Positions 22,934 through 36,100 of a stretch of 64,000 nucleotides of DNA are shown here, piece by piece. A model generated the notes under the pieces. The model did no database searches. It was not told where the DNA came from and was given only the letters and a program-made list of their open reading frames with translations. The stretch's first letter is position 1. Each line of letters opens with the position of its first letter. Made by a program: the position numbers and the translations under genes. The DNA comes from Lactarius indigo. Taxonomy: Eukaryota > Basidiomycota > Agaricomycetes > Russulales > Russulaceae. The stretch spans positions 96,371-160,370 of the forward strand of contig JAFKAC010000120.1 of assembly GCA_025766275.1 (NCBI GenBank). Reading direction: 5' to 3'.

Positions 22934-23250
22934 GAGCAGCTGTGACGCTTGTCTTTTTGAGAGCTCGGGACCCGCGTTGTCGATGATGGCTGCGAGTCCT
23001 ACCGAATTATTCGGGATGACGGATGAGGCGTGTGTAGCGGCCCGGAGGTGGCCGATAGACAAACGCAGCGCCTACCGGACTCGGTGCGCCGCGGCCGATC
23101 TGGTCCATACCACTCAGGCTGTACCGTGACAGTACTTCTCGTCGTTTTCAATATTCGACTCATTTCCAATAATCTACTGACACCTTGTTGTATCACGGGT
23201 CAATGTTAGTTCATGTCCGCTAACATAGGGGCCAGCCATTGGCCAACCTG

Positions 23251-23282
23251 TGCTTGAATTTATGGATCTAGCACTGCCTTTG
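23251..23282 (+). promoter_or_regulatory. Conserved upstream element, CHAT copy B
   Basis: GCTTGAATTTATGGATCTAG then CACTGCCTTTG, matching the element before copy A. The TTTGCGA half is altered to TTTATGG. Confidence 0.4.
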
Positions 23283-23435
23283 CTTCGGCAACGTGGAATG
23301 TACAACTCGTGTTGTTGCCGTGGGAGTGCCCAGGGTTAGGGCGTAGTCTGCGGGTAAGTGCAAGGCTTTTTGTCTACCCACCACTTCACAAAGCTAGTCG
23401 TTTGCTCACGATTTCTTACTTTCACGCATTGAACC

Positions 23436-26400
23436 ATGGATTCCGAACGTAAGCACGAATCCCCAGAGTCCGAATTGTCCTGACGTTAGTAACTGACTGA
23501 TTATCCCCTCCTCTTTACAGTCTCAATTACCGATATCGACAGACAGATCGCTTCTTTGGAGAATTCAATCTCGCATTTCCCTCGACTGTATTCAGAGCAT
23601 ATCACTTTCGTCCACAGCCTCGCTAATGCGCGACTCGTGCGTTATGGAATGTCGCAGCAGAAGGAAGACCTTGACAAGTCCATTCTACACTACACTGAGG
23701 CGATCCTTCTGCCCGTTTCGCGTGCTAGAGATTCATTCCACGTCGTCCAATTACTCTTTCACCTCGCGGGGGCTCTTCTTGATCGCTCCAAAGACTTCGA
23801 CCAGACCGAGGACCTCAAGTATTGTATCGAGTACCTCCGGTATCTCCAAGGACTACCCCTTGAATCCTTCGACATCCCCAGGAACGACGTTATATCAATG
23901 CTCATTCGGGCGTTGGGTGCTCAAGTTGAGTCAGGAACTGTGAACGCGACAAGGGATATCGGGGAGATGGTGGACCTCTGCCGTGAACTCCTCACCTCCA
24001 ACATATCTGCAGACATTTCCGTTCCCATTTTTACATCCTTAACTGAGGCTGTCACTACCGAGTATTACAGAGGACGGCCCGTCCAGTTGCTAGACCAAGT
24101 CGCTGAATGCCTACGGGACGCGGTGAAGATGTGCCCGCCAGGTTCTCACCTTGCCATGCTTTCGCTGTCGCTGGCCGCCATGCTCGACTTTCGCTTCACC
24201 GAAACCCATTCAAATGATGATTATGAGGAAGCAATGGCGGTATTGGAAAGAGTCCTCGATCATAATCAACCTGGAGAGCTTCTGGATCCAATTCGAGATC
24301 TAGCTTTGTCACGTGCCGCCTCGCTCGCAGTCTCCAGAGCGGCAATCTTCAAGAACCCAGAGAATTTCGAAGTGGCAATTTCTTGTCTGCGTGCCGCGCT
24401 CAGCTCTTCCATCTCTGGACCGCTTCGCCTTAGCGTCACTAAGAGTTTATCGACGCTCGTCCATCGTCGTTTTATGAGTTACAGTCTCGATGAGAGCCGC
24501 GAAGAAGCAAATTCTTATCTGTCACAAGTAGTCGACCTATCTTCTCAGAGCCTGGAAAAGTCTCAGGTATATGTTACTGAACCAGGCGCCATTCTGGAGA
24601 CCTATTCGACCGCAGTGTTACAGCAGAAAATTGAGCGTCTTAAACAACTGATCTCCAACACCACACTAGGGACAGAACACCACAAATCCCTCGAAGAACT
24701 TGTAGATTGCTATAAATACAAGTTCTTCCGTACTAACGATATATCTGATATCGAAGAGTCTATCAAGTATAGCCGTCTCCGGCTCGATTCAGCTCATTCC
24801 AATGATCCCTGGAGAATCGTTCCCCTTTATTCCCTGAGCGAGGTCCTCCTCCTCGCGTTCAGGCATACTAACAAGATCAACTACCTTGATGAGTCAATCG
24901 TCGTTGGCTATGACATTCTCAAGTTGAAAAGTGCAGGGACCAGACAATTTTACTCAATTCCGAGGCTTGTGTCATCTGTACTCACCCGCTGGCGGTTGCT
25001 TAGTCGAAGAGAGGACTGCCTTGAAGCCATACGATTGATGTCATCGGCCGTTGACGATCAATATGTGCAGGAGCCTGAACGATTCGAAGTTTCCTGCCGC
25101 TGGGCCATCCTCGCGCGATGTACCGAGCACCCCTCTGTCCTGACCGCTTACAAGAGCTCAATCTCATTGATGCAAAGGTCCTTATCCTTCGCTCCAACAG
25201 TATCCGTCCAACACACTCGTCTCGTGGAAATGGGCGAGCGATGTCGAACCATGCCACTCGACTACGCGTCCTATCAGGTCGAATTAGGTCTATTTGAGGA
25301 GGCAATCGAGACACTGGAGCAAGGGCGGGCGCTACTTTGGTCCGAAATGCGTAGCTTCCGTACCCCGATTGCCCTACTTATCGAAGAAAACTCGCCATTG
25401 GTAAAGAGATTTGCGGAGATTAATCAAGAACTCGAAATGATGACTGTATCCGTCACACCGAGTGCGAGGCCAGAAATGGAAGACGGCATCATTCAAGGTA
25501 GAGACGGGAGTGATGCATTCGGTCGGCTCGTGGTAAAGCGGCAGAAACTGATGGGGGAGCGGGATGCACTGGTTTCAGAGATCCAAGGCCAGCCAGGGTT
25601 GGAAGGATTCTTGAAGGCGCCATCATTTACCACTCTCCACTATGCCGCCTCTCGTGGCCCTGTCGTTCTCATTAACCATTGCAAATGGCGCTCTGATATC
25701 CTCATTCTGTTCCCTAACTCATTTCCTTGCGCCATTCCTACCGCCAGTGATTTCTACGCTCGGGCAAACAAACTACGGGATGAACTAGTCGATGCGCGGA
25801 AGCGTGGTCTTGAATCGCGCGAATACCAAGATGCTCTATGCTCCGTACTCAAGGGCCTCTATGAGCTCATTGGAGCACCGGTCATCAAGAGGCTTCGGTT
25901 GTTAGGCGTACCAGAGCAGTCTCGAATCTGGTGGTGCCCGACCTCGGTCTTCTGCTCCCTTCCCCTCCATGCGATGGGCCCTATCCCATCAAATAATACT
26001 TCCGAGAGATATTTCTCGGATCTGTACATCCCTTCGTATACACCGTCGCTCTCTGCACTCATCGAGTCTCGCATCGCAAGCCCACAGATGCTGGCAAAGC
26101 CCTCATTACTCCTTGTTGCACAACCAGACGATTCTCTTCCAGGCGTGAAGGAAGAGATCAAGGTTATACGAAAGCTGGAAGAACGTGTCACGGTGACGAG
26201 TCTTATCTCAAGTGAGGCAACACCCGCTTCCGTAGTCGAGTGCCTCCGAGGCAGCCGGTTCGCCCATTTCGCATGCCACGGAGTGCTGGAGACTGGGAAG
26301 CCATTCGAGGCATCGTTTAAGCTTCACGGGGGCTCGCGTCTTACCCTGCTGGACATTGTATGGTCTCGGCTTCCGGATGCGGAATTCGCATTCCTTTCTT

Positions 26401-26696
26401 GTTGTCACGCCGCAGAAATCACTGAAGAGAGCATAGCGGACGAAGGGCTTCATCTCACTGCTGCGATGCAGTATTGTGGATTCCGAAGCGTTGTTGGGAC
26501 GATGTGGGAAATGGCGGATACGGATGGGCGAGACCTTGCGAAGAGCTTTTACAAGTCGTTGTTCTCCAGAGAAACGCCCTGTGTGCCGTATTACGAGCGA
26601 ACTGCGGAGGCGCTGCGAGATGCGACACAGAAGCTTCGGAAGAAGAGAGGAATCACGCTGGAGAGATGGGTGAACTTTGTGCATTATGGTGCTTGA
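23436..26696 (+). CDS. TPR-CHAT caspase-like protease family protein (copy B)
   Basis: Exon 1 is 23436-23448 (ATGGATTCCGAAC, donor GTAAGC) and exon 2 is 23521-26696, about 1,062 aa. It is highly similar to copy A along the whole length; differences are scattered substitutions rather than breaks. Predicted catalytic His in HFACHG (about 924) and Cys in FLSCCHAAE (about 966) are kept, and the C-terminus is RWVNFVHYGA. One change inside the CHAT domain is DIVWSRLPD for DIVRSRLPD. The intact frame of this young duplicate contrasts with the dead carrier copy beside it, suggesting selection to keep CHAT genes. Substrate and partners unknown. Confidence 0.88.
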
Positions 26697-27289
26697 CGGT
26701 ACGTCTTCGGTGAATGCCGATTTTCAGTACACACACGACTCGGCGCTTAAAAATTCTCAGAAAGCTCAAGATCCTGTCGGATATATTGTGTCATCGCGCA
26801 GGGACCAGCACTCGTTGGTATCTACGTTAGATAGGCTCAAAATTTCGCTATATTGTCTCAAAATCACCCATATAGTAGTCGAACTCCAGCCCATGGAAAT
26901 TTTCGAAACGTGTTCTGTTCTTACGTCCACATATCCCATCTATATAAGATGACGGCGCAGAATATGCGACGGAGCATCTAGCCCTGGCCCCGAAGGTAAG
27001 ATATGGCAGATAACTCACTAGAGTGTTTTTTTTTTTTTTGAGCACAAAGATATATGTGTGTGCTCGCGACCACGGAGGGCAAAAGGGGGGAAGTGTCTCG
27101 GCATTGATGTGGAGGACAAGCCCGACTACCGCCAGACGAGATATGCTGAAGCTATATAATGAAACGCCTTGCAGTAAGAGTCGTCGATCGTCATTCGTAG
27201 ATATCTAGAAAAAGACGTCCTTTTGTTCGTTTCGTGTCCGCTGAGCCGTAGGGTCGGTTTCTGCTGACTGAGCATAATGTGTCAATGAA

Positions 27290-27530
27290 AGTGCTGTTTA
27301 AAAAGTGAGCGTAGGGGTGGGGCGCATTTGGACGATTGAGCAAATGGCCCGGTACGCGCGTGTTGCGCACACCGAGCCTCGACGCGACAGAGAGGATTGT
27401 ACACACGGTATTGGAATTCTTAAGCAGATTTGAGTCACGCCCTCGCCGCGGACGCACAAGAGGGAGGTATGGGAGAGCCGACTGGGTCGGTCTGGCGCGT
27501 CCACGGTCTCGCGGTGCTTGGGCAGCATTC
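27290..27530 (-). pseudogene. Carrier relic (third, heavily decayed copy)
   Basis: On the minus strand the stretch NTVCTILSVASRLGV, then NTRVPGHLLNRPN, parallels NTAYTIMSGSSKLGALCATYPYQVIRSR of the intact carrier's sixth exon. The position relative to CHAT copy C fits the repeated carrier+CHAT block. Other exons are too eroded for me to place; sequence at about 27985-28025 may be a second-exon trace. Confidence 0.45.
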
Positions 27531-28498
27531 CGAGGCTACTTCTGTGCCGAGCCAAAAACATCGACTTGACGAAAACGTAAATGATATTCCAATACTGATA
27601 CGGAACGGTGTAGGATAGCCGCGCCTACAGACTTCCTGCAGCTCTGCAGGCCTTCTCTGCAAGGCGAGTAGGCCAATCTCGCTGCCCACTGACCCAGTCA
27701 TCCCTCTCCGCGTAGTAAAATCAGGACTTGCGGTCGTCTCTCTGTCCAGGAAGGCAGGACTAGATGGACGGTCCAGAGGAAGGCGCTGCGAGAGCAGTGA
27801 GAGATATGCGAACGCGCAGGGCCAAGGAAGGCGGATGATGAGCTATGTACGCCCCAGTTGGTGAGGGCAGAGGTTAGGGGATCAGGCATCGGACAGACTG
27901 TGAGTTGGGAATAGTATGAACGCACCAAGGGGGAGGTGCGGGCGCGGCCCAGCAGCGTGGAATTTCAGCATTTCCTAAATAAACGGCTGCAGGCTCCGAT
28001 CCCACCAGAAATGCCCTTCTCGGAACCATACGCGACGAGCCTCGGAACTCATAGTGTGCTTGTACCTATGCAAGCAGGGTCGTGGAATTGTTGGGGAAAG
28101 AGCGGTCGGCGGCGTTGTAGGACGAGAAGCCTAAGTGTGCGTGGGGGAAAGTGGTGATCGATGACACTCTGACGGCTTGGGGAATTGGTTGTGAGGAGGA
28201 TCGCGTCCGAAACTGCACCTAAAGGTCGGGGGCCTGGGCTTCCTGAACAAGGTAAAATCGCATGTCAGTAGAAACGAGAACGAGTCCGAATCAGGGAAGG
28301 GAAGAGGAAGGTACAGGGAGTAGGGATAAAAAGTATGACTGTGACTCTGTGAGTCGTGACAGCACCACGTAGCTTGTAACCTCCATGGGCCTTGGTAATA
28401 CCCCAAAATCTATTGTACTCCCTTTTTTTTTCTCCGAATACTGTGTCACATGTCAATGTGAGATCGCGTCCGCTCCTTCTCCAACTTATTCTTAGGTT

Positions 28499-28530
28499 GT
28501 GTATGATTTTTGCGAATTTTGCACAGCCTT
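28499..28530 (+). promoter_or_regulatory. Conserved upstream element, CHAT copy C
   Basis: GTATGATTTTTGCGAATTTT then GCACAGCC, about 220-250 bp before the ATG. It shares TTTGCGAAT and GCAC.GCC with copies A and D. Confidence 0.42.
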
Positions 28531-28748
28531 TCTGGCTATTGGACTCAGGGCTGGGTGAACACGTGCAACTCGTGTTGTCGCTGTGTGAGCGTGCGCTTGA
28601 TGTCACGGTGGTCGGTCAAGGCGTGGCCTGCAACTAGCGAAAGGCTCTTCAAGTTCGTTTGTTCACCAGCCCTTCTTCCATCGCAAACCAGAGCGTTAAA
28701 TTGAACTCGCTGGGAGACCCACAATTTTTCATTTTCACGCATTGGACC

Positions 28749-31700
28749 ATGGACCTCAAATGTAGGTCCACATCTCCCAAGTCCTAACCGTCCTATCGTT
28801 TGATTGACCCCCGACCCTCCTTACAGTCCCGATCGCTGTTCTTGATGGCCTCATCAAATTTGTTCAGGCTTCACTCTCACTATTCTCTCGATCCCATTTA
28901 GTTGGCATAATTTGCATCCATACTCTCGCAATGCTGCGATTAGCGCGCTATAAGCTGTCACGAAAGAAGGAAGATCTCGACAAGTCCATTCTCCACTACA
29001 CTGAGGCAGTCATACTCCCGCCTGTTTTCTGGGCCAGACTTTCCGTCAACACGCTCCGCTTTCACCTCTCATCGTCTCTTCTCGACCACCTCGATCGCTT
29101 CCAGAATTATAAACAGGCCGAAGACATCCAGATTGCTATCGAGTACCTCCGGCAAATCCGAGGTCTACCCCTTGAATTCTTCGATGTCCACAGAAACGAC
29201 ATTACGATAAAACTTATCCAGGCATTGGCCGCTCAGGTCGAGTCGGAAGCTGGGGACGGGACACAGAATATCGACGAGATGGTGACCCTCTGCCGCGAAC
29301 TCCTTGCCCCCAACATATCGACAAAGTTTCCCTTCGCTGCTTGTATATCCTTGTGTGACACTGTAAACACAGAGTTCATTCGAGGAAGATCCATTCAGTC
29401 GCTAGACGCTGTCATCGGATGCCTACGGGACGTGGTGAAGGTGTACCCATCAGGTTCGAACGACGTTTTGTTCGCGCTGGCCAACACACTCTACGTTCGC
29501 TTCTTCGAAACTAATTCAAATGACGATTATGAGGATGCAACTGCGCTCTTGGAAAAGATCCTCGATCCCAATCGGCCTGGAGAGTGTCGGGATTCAATTC
29601 GGGGTCTAGCCTCTTTACTTGCCACTCAGTTCGCATTCACCAGGTCACTCATTTCCCAGAATCCAGAATATTCTGAAATGGCAATATCGCGTCTCCGTGC
29701 CGAGCTCAGCTCGCCCTCCATCGATGAAAGGATTTGTTTTCGGTACACAGAAGCCTTGGCTATCCTTTACAGCAAGCGCTTTAGAGATTACAGTCTCGCT
29801 GAGAGTTTTGAAGAAGCAAATTCTTACATTTCACAAGTTGTCGACCTTTCATCCTCTCAAAGCTTGGAAAATTCCGGAAGAATGTTCACTGAATTAGACG
29901 CTGTTCGGGAGACTTATTCTACGACAGCCATACACGAGAACATTCAGAAACTCGAATTACTGCTTTTAAACACTCCTCCGATGACTGATGACCACAAACG
30001 CCTTCTCAGTGGACTTGCAGATTGGTATTGGACCAAGTTTTTCCGCACCGACGACATATCGGATATTGAACGGTCCATAAAGTATAGCCGGCTGCGGCTC
30101 AGTGCAACCCGTCCAAATGGCATGATGAGAGCCAATTCCCTTAGTTCCTTGCGCAACGTCCTCCGCCTCGCGTTCGAGCATACCAACAAGATAGATTACC
30201 TCGACGAATCGATTACCCTCGGTTATGATATTCTCAGGTCGAAAAACGCACAGCACATTCACTTTCAGGCAATTCAACAGCTTTTCTCATCTCTACTTAC
30301 CCGCTTGCAGTTGCTTGGTCGAACAGAAGGGCTTCATGAAGTCATACGATTAATGTCGTTGGCTATTGATGACCAATATGCGCGGGAACCCGATCGATTC
30401 CGGCTTTCATGTGCGTGGGCCCTCCTTGCGCGACATATCAACCATCCCTCTGCCTTGACTGCCTATAAGAGGGCAATGTCGTCAATGCAACGGTCCCTGT
30501 TCTTTGCTCCGACAATATCCATTCAGCACACTCGTCTCGTCGAAATGGGCGGCGGAGGTTGTCAGAGCATGCCACTCGATTTCGCATCATTTCAGTTTGA
30601 TTTAGGTTTATTAGAAGAAGCAGTTGAAACACTGGAGCAAGGGCGAACATTGCTTTGGTCCGAGATGCGCGGACTTCGTAACTCTGTGGCCCAACTTATT
30701 GAAGAAGACTCGCCGTTGGCAAAGAGATTTGCCGAGATCAATCAAAAACTCGAGGCGATGACCATATCTATCACACCGAGTGGGAAGCCAGAGGTTGTTG
30801 CTCAAGGTAGAGATTGTACTGACCCATTCGGTCGACTCGTAGTAAAACAGCGGAAGCTAGTAAAGGAGCGGGGTGCACTGATTTCACAGATCCAAAGCCG
30901 ACCAGGATCGGAAGGATTCTTGAAGGCCCCATCATTCGCCACCCTTCGCTCCGCAGCCTCATGTGGCCCCATTATTATTATCAACCATTGTAAATGGCGC
31001 TCTGATATCCTCATTCTCTTCCACAATTCCCTCCCTTGCATCGTTCCTACTTCTAATGATTTCTATGATCGCGGAAACAAACTACGAAGCCAGCTAGTCG
31101 AAACGCGGAAGCGTGGTCTCGGCTCTGCTGAATACCAGGATGCTCTATGCTCCGTACTCAAGGACCTCTATGAGCTTGTTGGAGAACCCGTCATCGAGAA
31201 GCTTAGAGTGTTAGGCGTACCTGAGCAATCTCGAATATGGTGGTGCCCAACCTCGGTCTTCTGCTCCCTTCCTCTTCATGCAATGGGCCCAATCCCATCG
31301 AGCGACACCCCCAACCAATATTTTTCGGATCTGTACATCCCTTCATATACACCGTCACTCTCTGCCCTCATAGACTCCCGCAAGGTGAGCCAACAGATGC
31401 TGGACAAGCCCTCGTTACTCCTTGTTGCCCAACCAGGCGATTCTCTCCCTGGTGTGTGGGACGAGATGAAGGTCGTACAAGCGCTTAATACACAGGTTAC
31501 GAACCTTGTCTCAGACGCGGCCACACCCTCCTCCGTAGTCGAGGGTCTCAGGGACAGCCGGTTTGTCCACTTCGCATGCCACGGAGAGCTGGAGATAGGA
31601 AAGCCGTTCGGCGCGTCGTTCAAGCTCCATGGGGGCTCTCGTCTCACAATGCTGGATATTGTACAACCTCGACTCCCTGATGCCGAATTCGCGTTTCTTT

Positions 31701-31999
31701 CTTGCTGCCACACCGCCGAAATCACAGAAGACAGCATAGACGACGAGGTGTTGCATCTTACTGCAGCGATGCAGTACTGTGGATTCCGAAGCGTTGTCGG
31801 AACCATGTGGGCAATGGCAGATACAGACGGGAAAGACCTTGCCAAGAGCTTCTACAGATCGCTGTTCTCCAGTCGAGTGGCAGACGTACCCTATTATGCG
31901 CGATCGGCGCGAGCACTGCGAGATGCAACACAAAGGCTTCGGAAGAAGCGAGGGATCACGCTGGAGAGATGGGTGAACTTCGTGCATTATGGTGCTTGA
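28749..31999 (+). CDS. TPR-CHAT caspase-like protease family protein (copy C)
   Basis: Exon 1 is 28749-28761 (ATGGACCTCAAAT, donor GTAGGT) and exon 2 is 28827-31999, about 1,061 aa. It has the same layout as its neighbours: TPR-like N-terminal two thirds and a C-terminal CHAT domain with HFACHG (His about 923) and FLSCCHTAE (Cys about 965), ending RWVNFVHYGA. It is clearly more diverged from A and B than they are from each other, mainly in the N-terminal repeats. The CHAT core (SRIWWCPTSVFCSLPLHAMG, GTMWAMADTDG) is almost unchanged. This pattern suggests a conserved protease core with a diverging sensor region. Confidence 0.87.
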
Positions 32000-33147
32000 C
32001 AGTACGTCCTCGGTGAGTGTCAATTTTCAGTGTACATGCGACTCTGGCGCTTAGAACTTCTTAGAAGACACGGGTTCCTGTCGGATATGTTGCGTCGTTG
32101 CACTCGGACCGGTACTCAGCGTAGGTATTTAGATTGGATCTGCGTCGTATTTCGTCCCCGTGTAGTGCCAAGATACGCCATGTTCGAATGGTATGGTACC
32201 AACGCACGAACTTCACCTTGAATCTCGTTTTTTCCAATGAGCCGTGAGACGTCGTGAGACGTCAGAAAAGAAGAGTCAAACACCGGCACTGGAAAGTATC
32301 GAAACGCATTCCCTTCTTAGTAGTTCTTACGCAAACATAATAGTTCGCTATAAGATACATTTTGGTGGCGACGACGCTCACCCATGGCTCCTGAGATCAC
32401 CTAATTAGGTCCATTCAACACGCTGCTAGGATAATTTGGCTGCGGGTTAGTCTGACGAAGTAAAAGAGTTACAAACTGCAAATTGGCAAGGACTTGGGCG
32501 AGAACTCGAGAAAAATTCTGTACTGCAACAACACCAAGGGACAGTCCGCCCCTTCACAGACGCGCCACACTCGCCCCGAGTACGCAGGCCAGCTACGCTG
32601 GTCTATGGTTTTGTAAGAATGGGGACGGACGGGACAGAGGATTCGGACGGGCCGGGACCAGGATATGGTCACAAGCCTGGCTCGCCGGATCGCCGCGCCG
32701 CCTGCCAGCTGCTGCCAGTGCCAGTCGCTGCTTCTCAGTGGCAGGCAGACCGTTTCCGAGTCCAGGGTTCGACTTAATATGTCCAGCACTCACTCAGATT
32801 CTGTTTCCATCACAATTTTATGTCAGGTCGCGTAGGCTAAGTCATTGGGGCCAGCCTCTATCGACTTGTCCATAGGTTGTGCCAAGGTTTGTGCATGAAT
32901 TTGCGAGTATGGCACAGCCAAGACCTTGGCCAAGACCGCAACCTTTCCGTAAGCAAAAGGTTGGACGTGTGCCTCGTGCCTCTGTCTTGCGAATACGAAC
33001 GTTTACTAAGGCCTGACAAGCCTGGCTCGTGAGCCTGTGCAAGACTCTTCGCCACGGTCTACCCACCTGCCTTTCTTCCTTTGCAGTCCCGATCGTTCAA
33101 CTCACCGTCAGACGACCTGCGATATCCTATTTTCACCCCACCAAACC
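32000..33147. other. Intergenic, upstream of CHAT copy D
   Basis: About 1.15 kb. The first 100 bp resembles the 3' flank of the other CHAT copies. No carrier sequence is recognisable, unlike in front of copies A-C. The conserved element is at 32889-32921. Confidence 0.5.
32889..32921 (+). promoter_or_regulatory. Conserved upstream element, CHAT copy D
   Basis: TTGTGCATGAATTTGCGAGT then ATGGCACAGCC, about 230-255 bp before the ATG; shares TTTGCGA and GCACAGCC with copy C. Confidence 0.42.
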
Positions 33148-36100
33148 ATGGATCCCGAACGTGAGCTCGAATGTCCGAACCGTTCATCCTGATGATGGCG
33201 ATTAACCATTCCCTACAGTCTCGATCGCCGACATCGACGGCCACATCGCATTGGTTCATAACATCCTCTCACTATTTCCTCGATCTCATCAAGAACGTTT
33301 TGATTTTGTCCATATTCTTGGAAAAGCACGATTCGCGCGCTATGAGCGGTCACAAGAGAAGGAAGACCTTGACAAGTGTATTGTTCACTACGCTGAGGCT
33401 ATCTTCCTTCCGCGCGTTTCCAGTGCCGAACTTTCCCTTGGTGTTGTACAACTGTTGTACCACATCGCACTCGCACTTCTAGAACGCTCCAAGAAATTCA
33501 AACAGCACGAGGACGTCAAATATTCTGTCGACTACTTCCGCTACCTCCAAGGACTACCCCTTGATTCCTTCAATGTCCGCAGAGACAATGTTTCATCATC
33601 ACTTATCCAGGCACTGGCTACCCAAGTTAGGTTGGATGCTGGGGACGGAACACAGAACATCAAGGAGATGGTAGACCTCTGCCGCGAACTCCTGACCTCC
33701 GACAAATTAGCAGAATTTCCCGCTAGTGCTTTTCAATCCCTGAATCATGCTGTCGACGCCGAATTTATCCGAGGACGGCCCATCCAGTTACTAGGCGAAG
33801 TCATTGAATGCCTGCGGGACGCGGTGAAGACGTGCCCCCCAGACCCAGATTCACGCTATATCTTATACGCGCTAGCCAACCAGCTCTTCTTTCGCTTCAT
33901 GAAAGCTCATTCAAATGACGATTATGAGGAAGCAGCGGGACTATTGGCAAGGATCCTCGACCCCAATGAGCCAGTAGAGTGTCCGAGTTGGATTTGGAAT
34001 TTGGCTTCGACACTTGGCACTGCGCTGTCACACGCCAGATCGGCCTTCTTCCAGAACCCAGAATATTCCGAAGTGGCAATTTCTCGTCTCCGTACCGAAC
34101 TTGGCTCTGCTTCCGCCGATGAAGGACTTCGTCTTCAAATCACTGAGAGTTTAGCAATCCAAACCAGACTACGCTTTAGACATTACAGTCTCGCCGAGAG
34201 CCTTGAAGAAGCGAACTCCTTTACTTCCCAAGCTGTCGACCTTTCGTCTTCTGAAAGTCTGGAAAAATCTGGGGAACTTCTCCTCGAATCAGACGCTGTT
34301 CGGGAGTCATATTCTATGACAAGGATGGCGGAGAAAATTCAGCATCTTGAGGAACTGCTCTCAATCACTCCTCCAAGGACAGAGCGTCACGAACAATACC
34401 TCAGTCGCCTTGCAAAGTGGTACGAATCAAAGTTCTACCGTACCGACGATATATCGGACATGGAAGAGTCTATCAGGTATAGCCGGTTGTTACTTAACGC
34501 GACTCATTATTCCAGTGACTTGCGGAAAACCAATGCTCTCGTCCCCCTACACGACATTCTCCTCCTCGCGTTTGAGAAAACCGGCAAGATCACCTACCTC
34601 GAAGAGTCAATCACCATCGGCTATGACATTCTCAAGTTGGAGACGGCACAGCACACGTACTTTGGCGCAATCAAGAAGCTTGTGTCGTCTCTACTTACCC
34701 GCGAGCGGCTTCTTGGGAGAGGAGACGACTTCCAAGAAGCCATACGATTGATGTCGATGGCCATCGATAATCAATACGGGCATGAACCTGACAGATTCAA
34801 ACTCTCTTGTGGATGGGCCTTGCTTGCGCGAAGTGTCAGTCATCCCACCACCTTGACTGCCTACAAGAGCGCAATGTCACTACTGCGAAGGTCCTTGTCC
34901 TTCGCCCCGACTGTATCTGTTCAGCACACTCGTCTCGCCGGCATGGGCGAGAATTGTCTGAGCATGCCACTTGACTACGCATCCTATCAGATCAGTTTAG
35001 GTCGATTTGAGGAGGCGGTTGAGACGCTGGAGAAAGGACGAATATTGCTTTGGTCCGAGATGCGTGGCCTTCGTACCCCAATTGTTCAACTCACTGAAGA
35101 AGGCTCGCCATCGGCGAAGAGATTTGCCGAGATCAATCAAGAACTCGAGGCGTTGACAATATCCGCCACACCGAGTGGGAAGCCCGAAATAGGAGATGGC
35201 GTTACCCGAGGTACAGACGGGACGGACCCATTTGGTCGGCTTGTGGTAAAGCGGCAGAAACTAGTCGAAGAGCGGGATAAGCTGATTTCACAGATCCAAG
35301 ACCGACCAGGGTTGGGAGGATTCTTGACCACACCATCATTCATCGCTCTTCGCTCCGCTGCCTCCCGTGGCCCCATCATTCTAATCAACCATTGTAGATG
35401 GCGCTCTGATATCTTGGTTATCGTCCACAATCATCTCCCTTCCTTCGTTCCCACCGCCGATGATTTCTACGATCGCGCAAATGACTTACGAGATAGGCTA
35501 GTTGAGGCACGGAAGCATGGTCTTGACTCTGCTGAATACCAGGGCGCTCTGTCTTCTGTACTGAAGGGCCTCTATGAACTTGTTGGAGGACCCGTCATCG
35601 AGAGGCTTCGGTTGTTGGGCGTACCGGAGCAATCTCGAATCTGGTGGTGCCCAACCTCGGTCTTCTGTTCCCTTCCCCTGCATGGGATGGGTCCAATGGA
35701 ATTGGACGATACTTCCGACGAGCGATATTTCTCGGATCTCTACATCTCTTCATATACGCCATCTCTCTCTGCCCTCATCGAGTCTCGCAGAGCAGGCCCA
35801 CAGATACTGGATAAGCCCTCTCTACTCCTTGTCGCCCAGCCAGACGATTCTCTTCCAGGCGTGCGGGGAGAAATGAAAGTCATACGATCGCTTGATGCAC
35901 AGGTCACTGTGACGGGTCTCGTTTCAAGTGCGGCCACACCCTCTTCCGTGATCGAGGGCCTCCGGGGCAGTCACTTTGCCCACTTCGCATGCCATGGAGT
36001 GTTGGAGACAGGAAAGCCGTTCGAGGCTTCGTTCAAACTTCACGGGGACTCCCGTCTTACACTGCTGGACATTGTGCAGTCTCGACTTCCGGATGCCGAA

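Larger units (their letters stand above)
26697..28748. other. Intergenic, decayed part of duplication unit
   Basis: About 2 kb between CHAT copies B and C. The first 200 bp matches the 3' flank of copy A. A trace of carrier sequence is visible on the minus strand (27290-27530). There is a poly-T run at 27027-27039. No intact gene is seen; the last 250 bp holds the conserved element of copy C. Confidence 0.5.
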
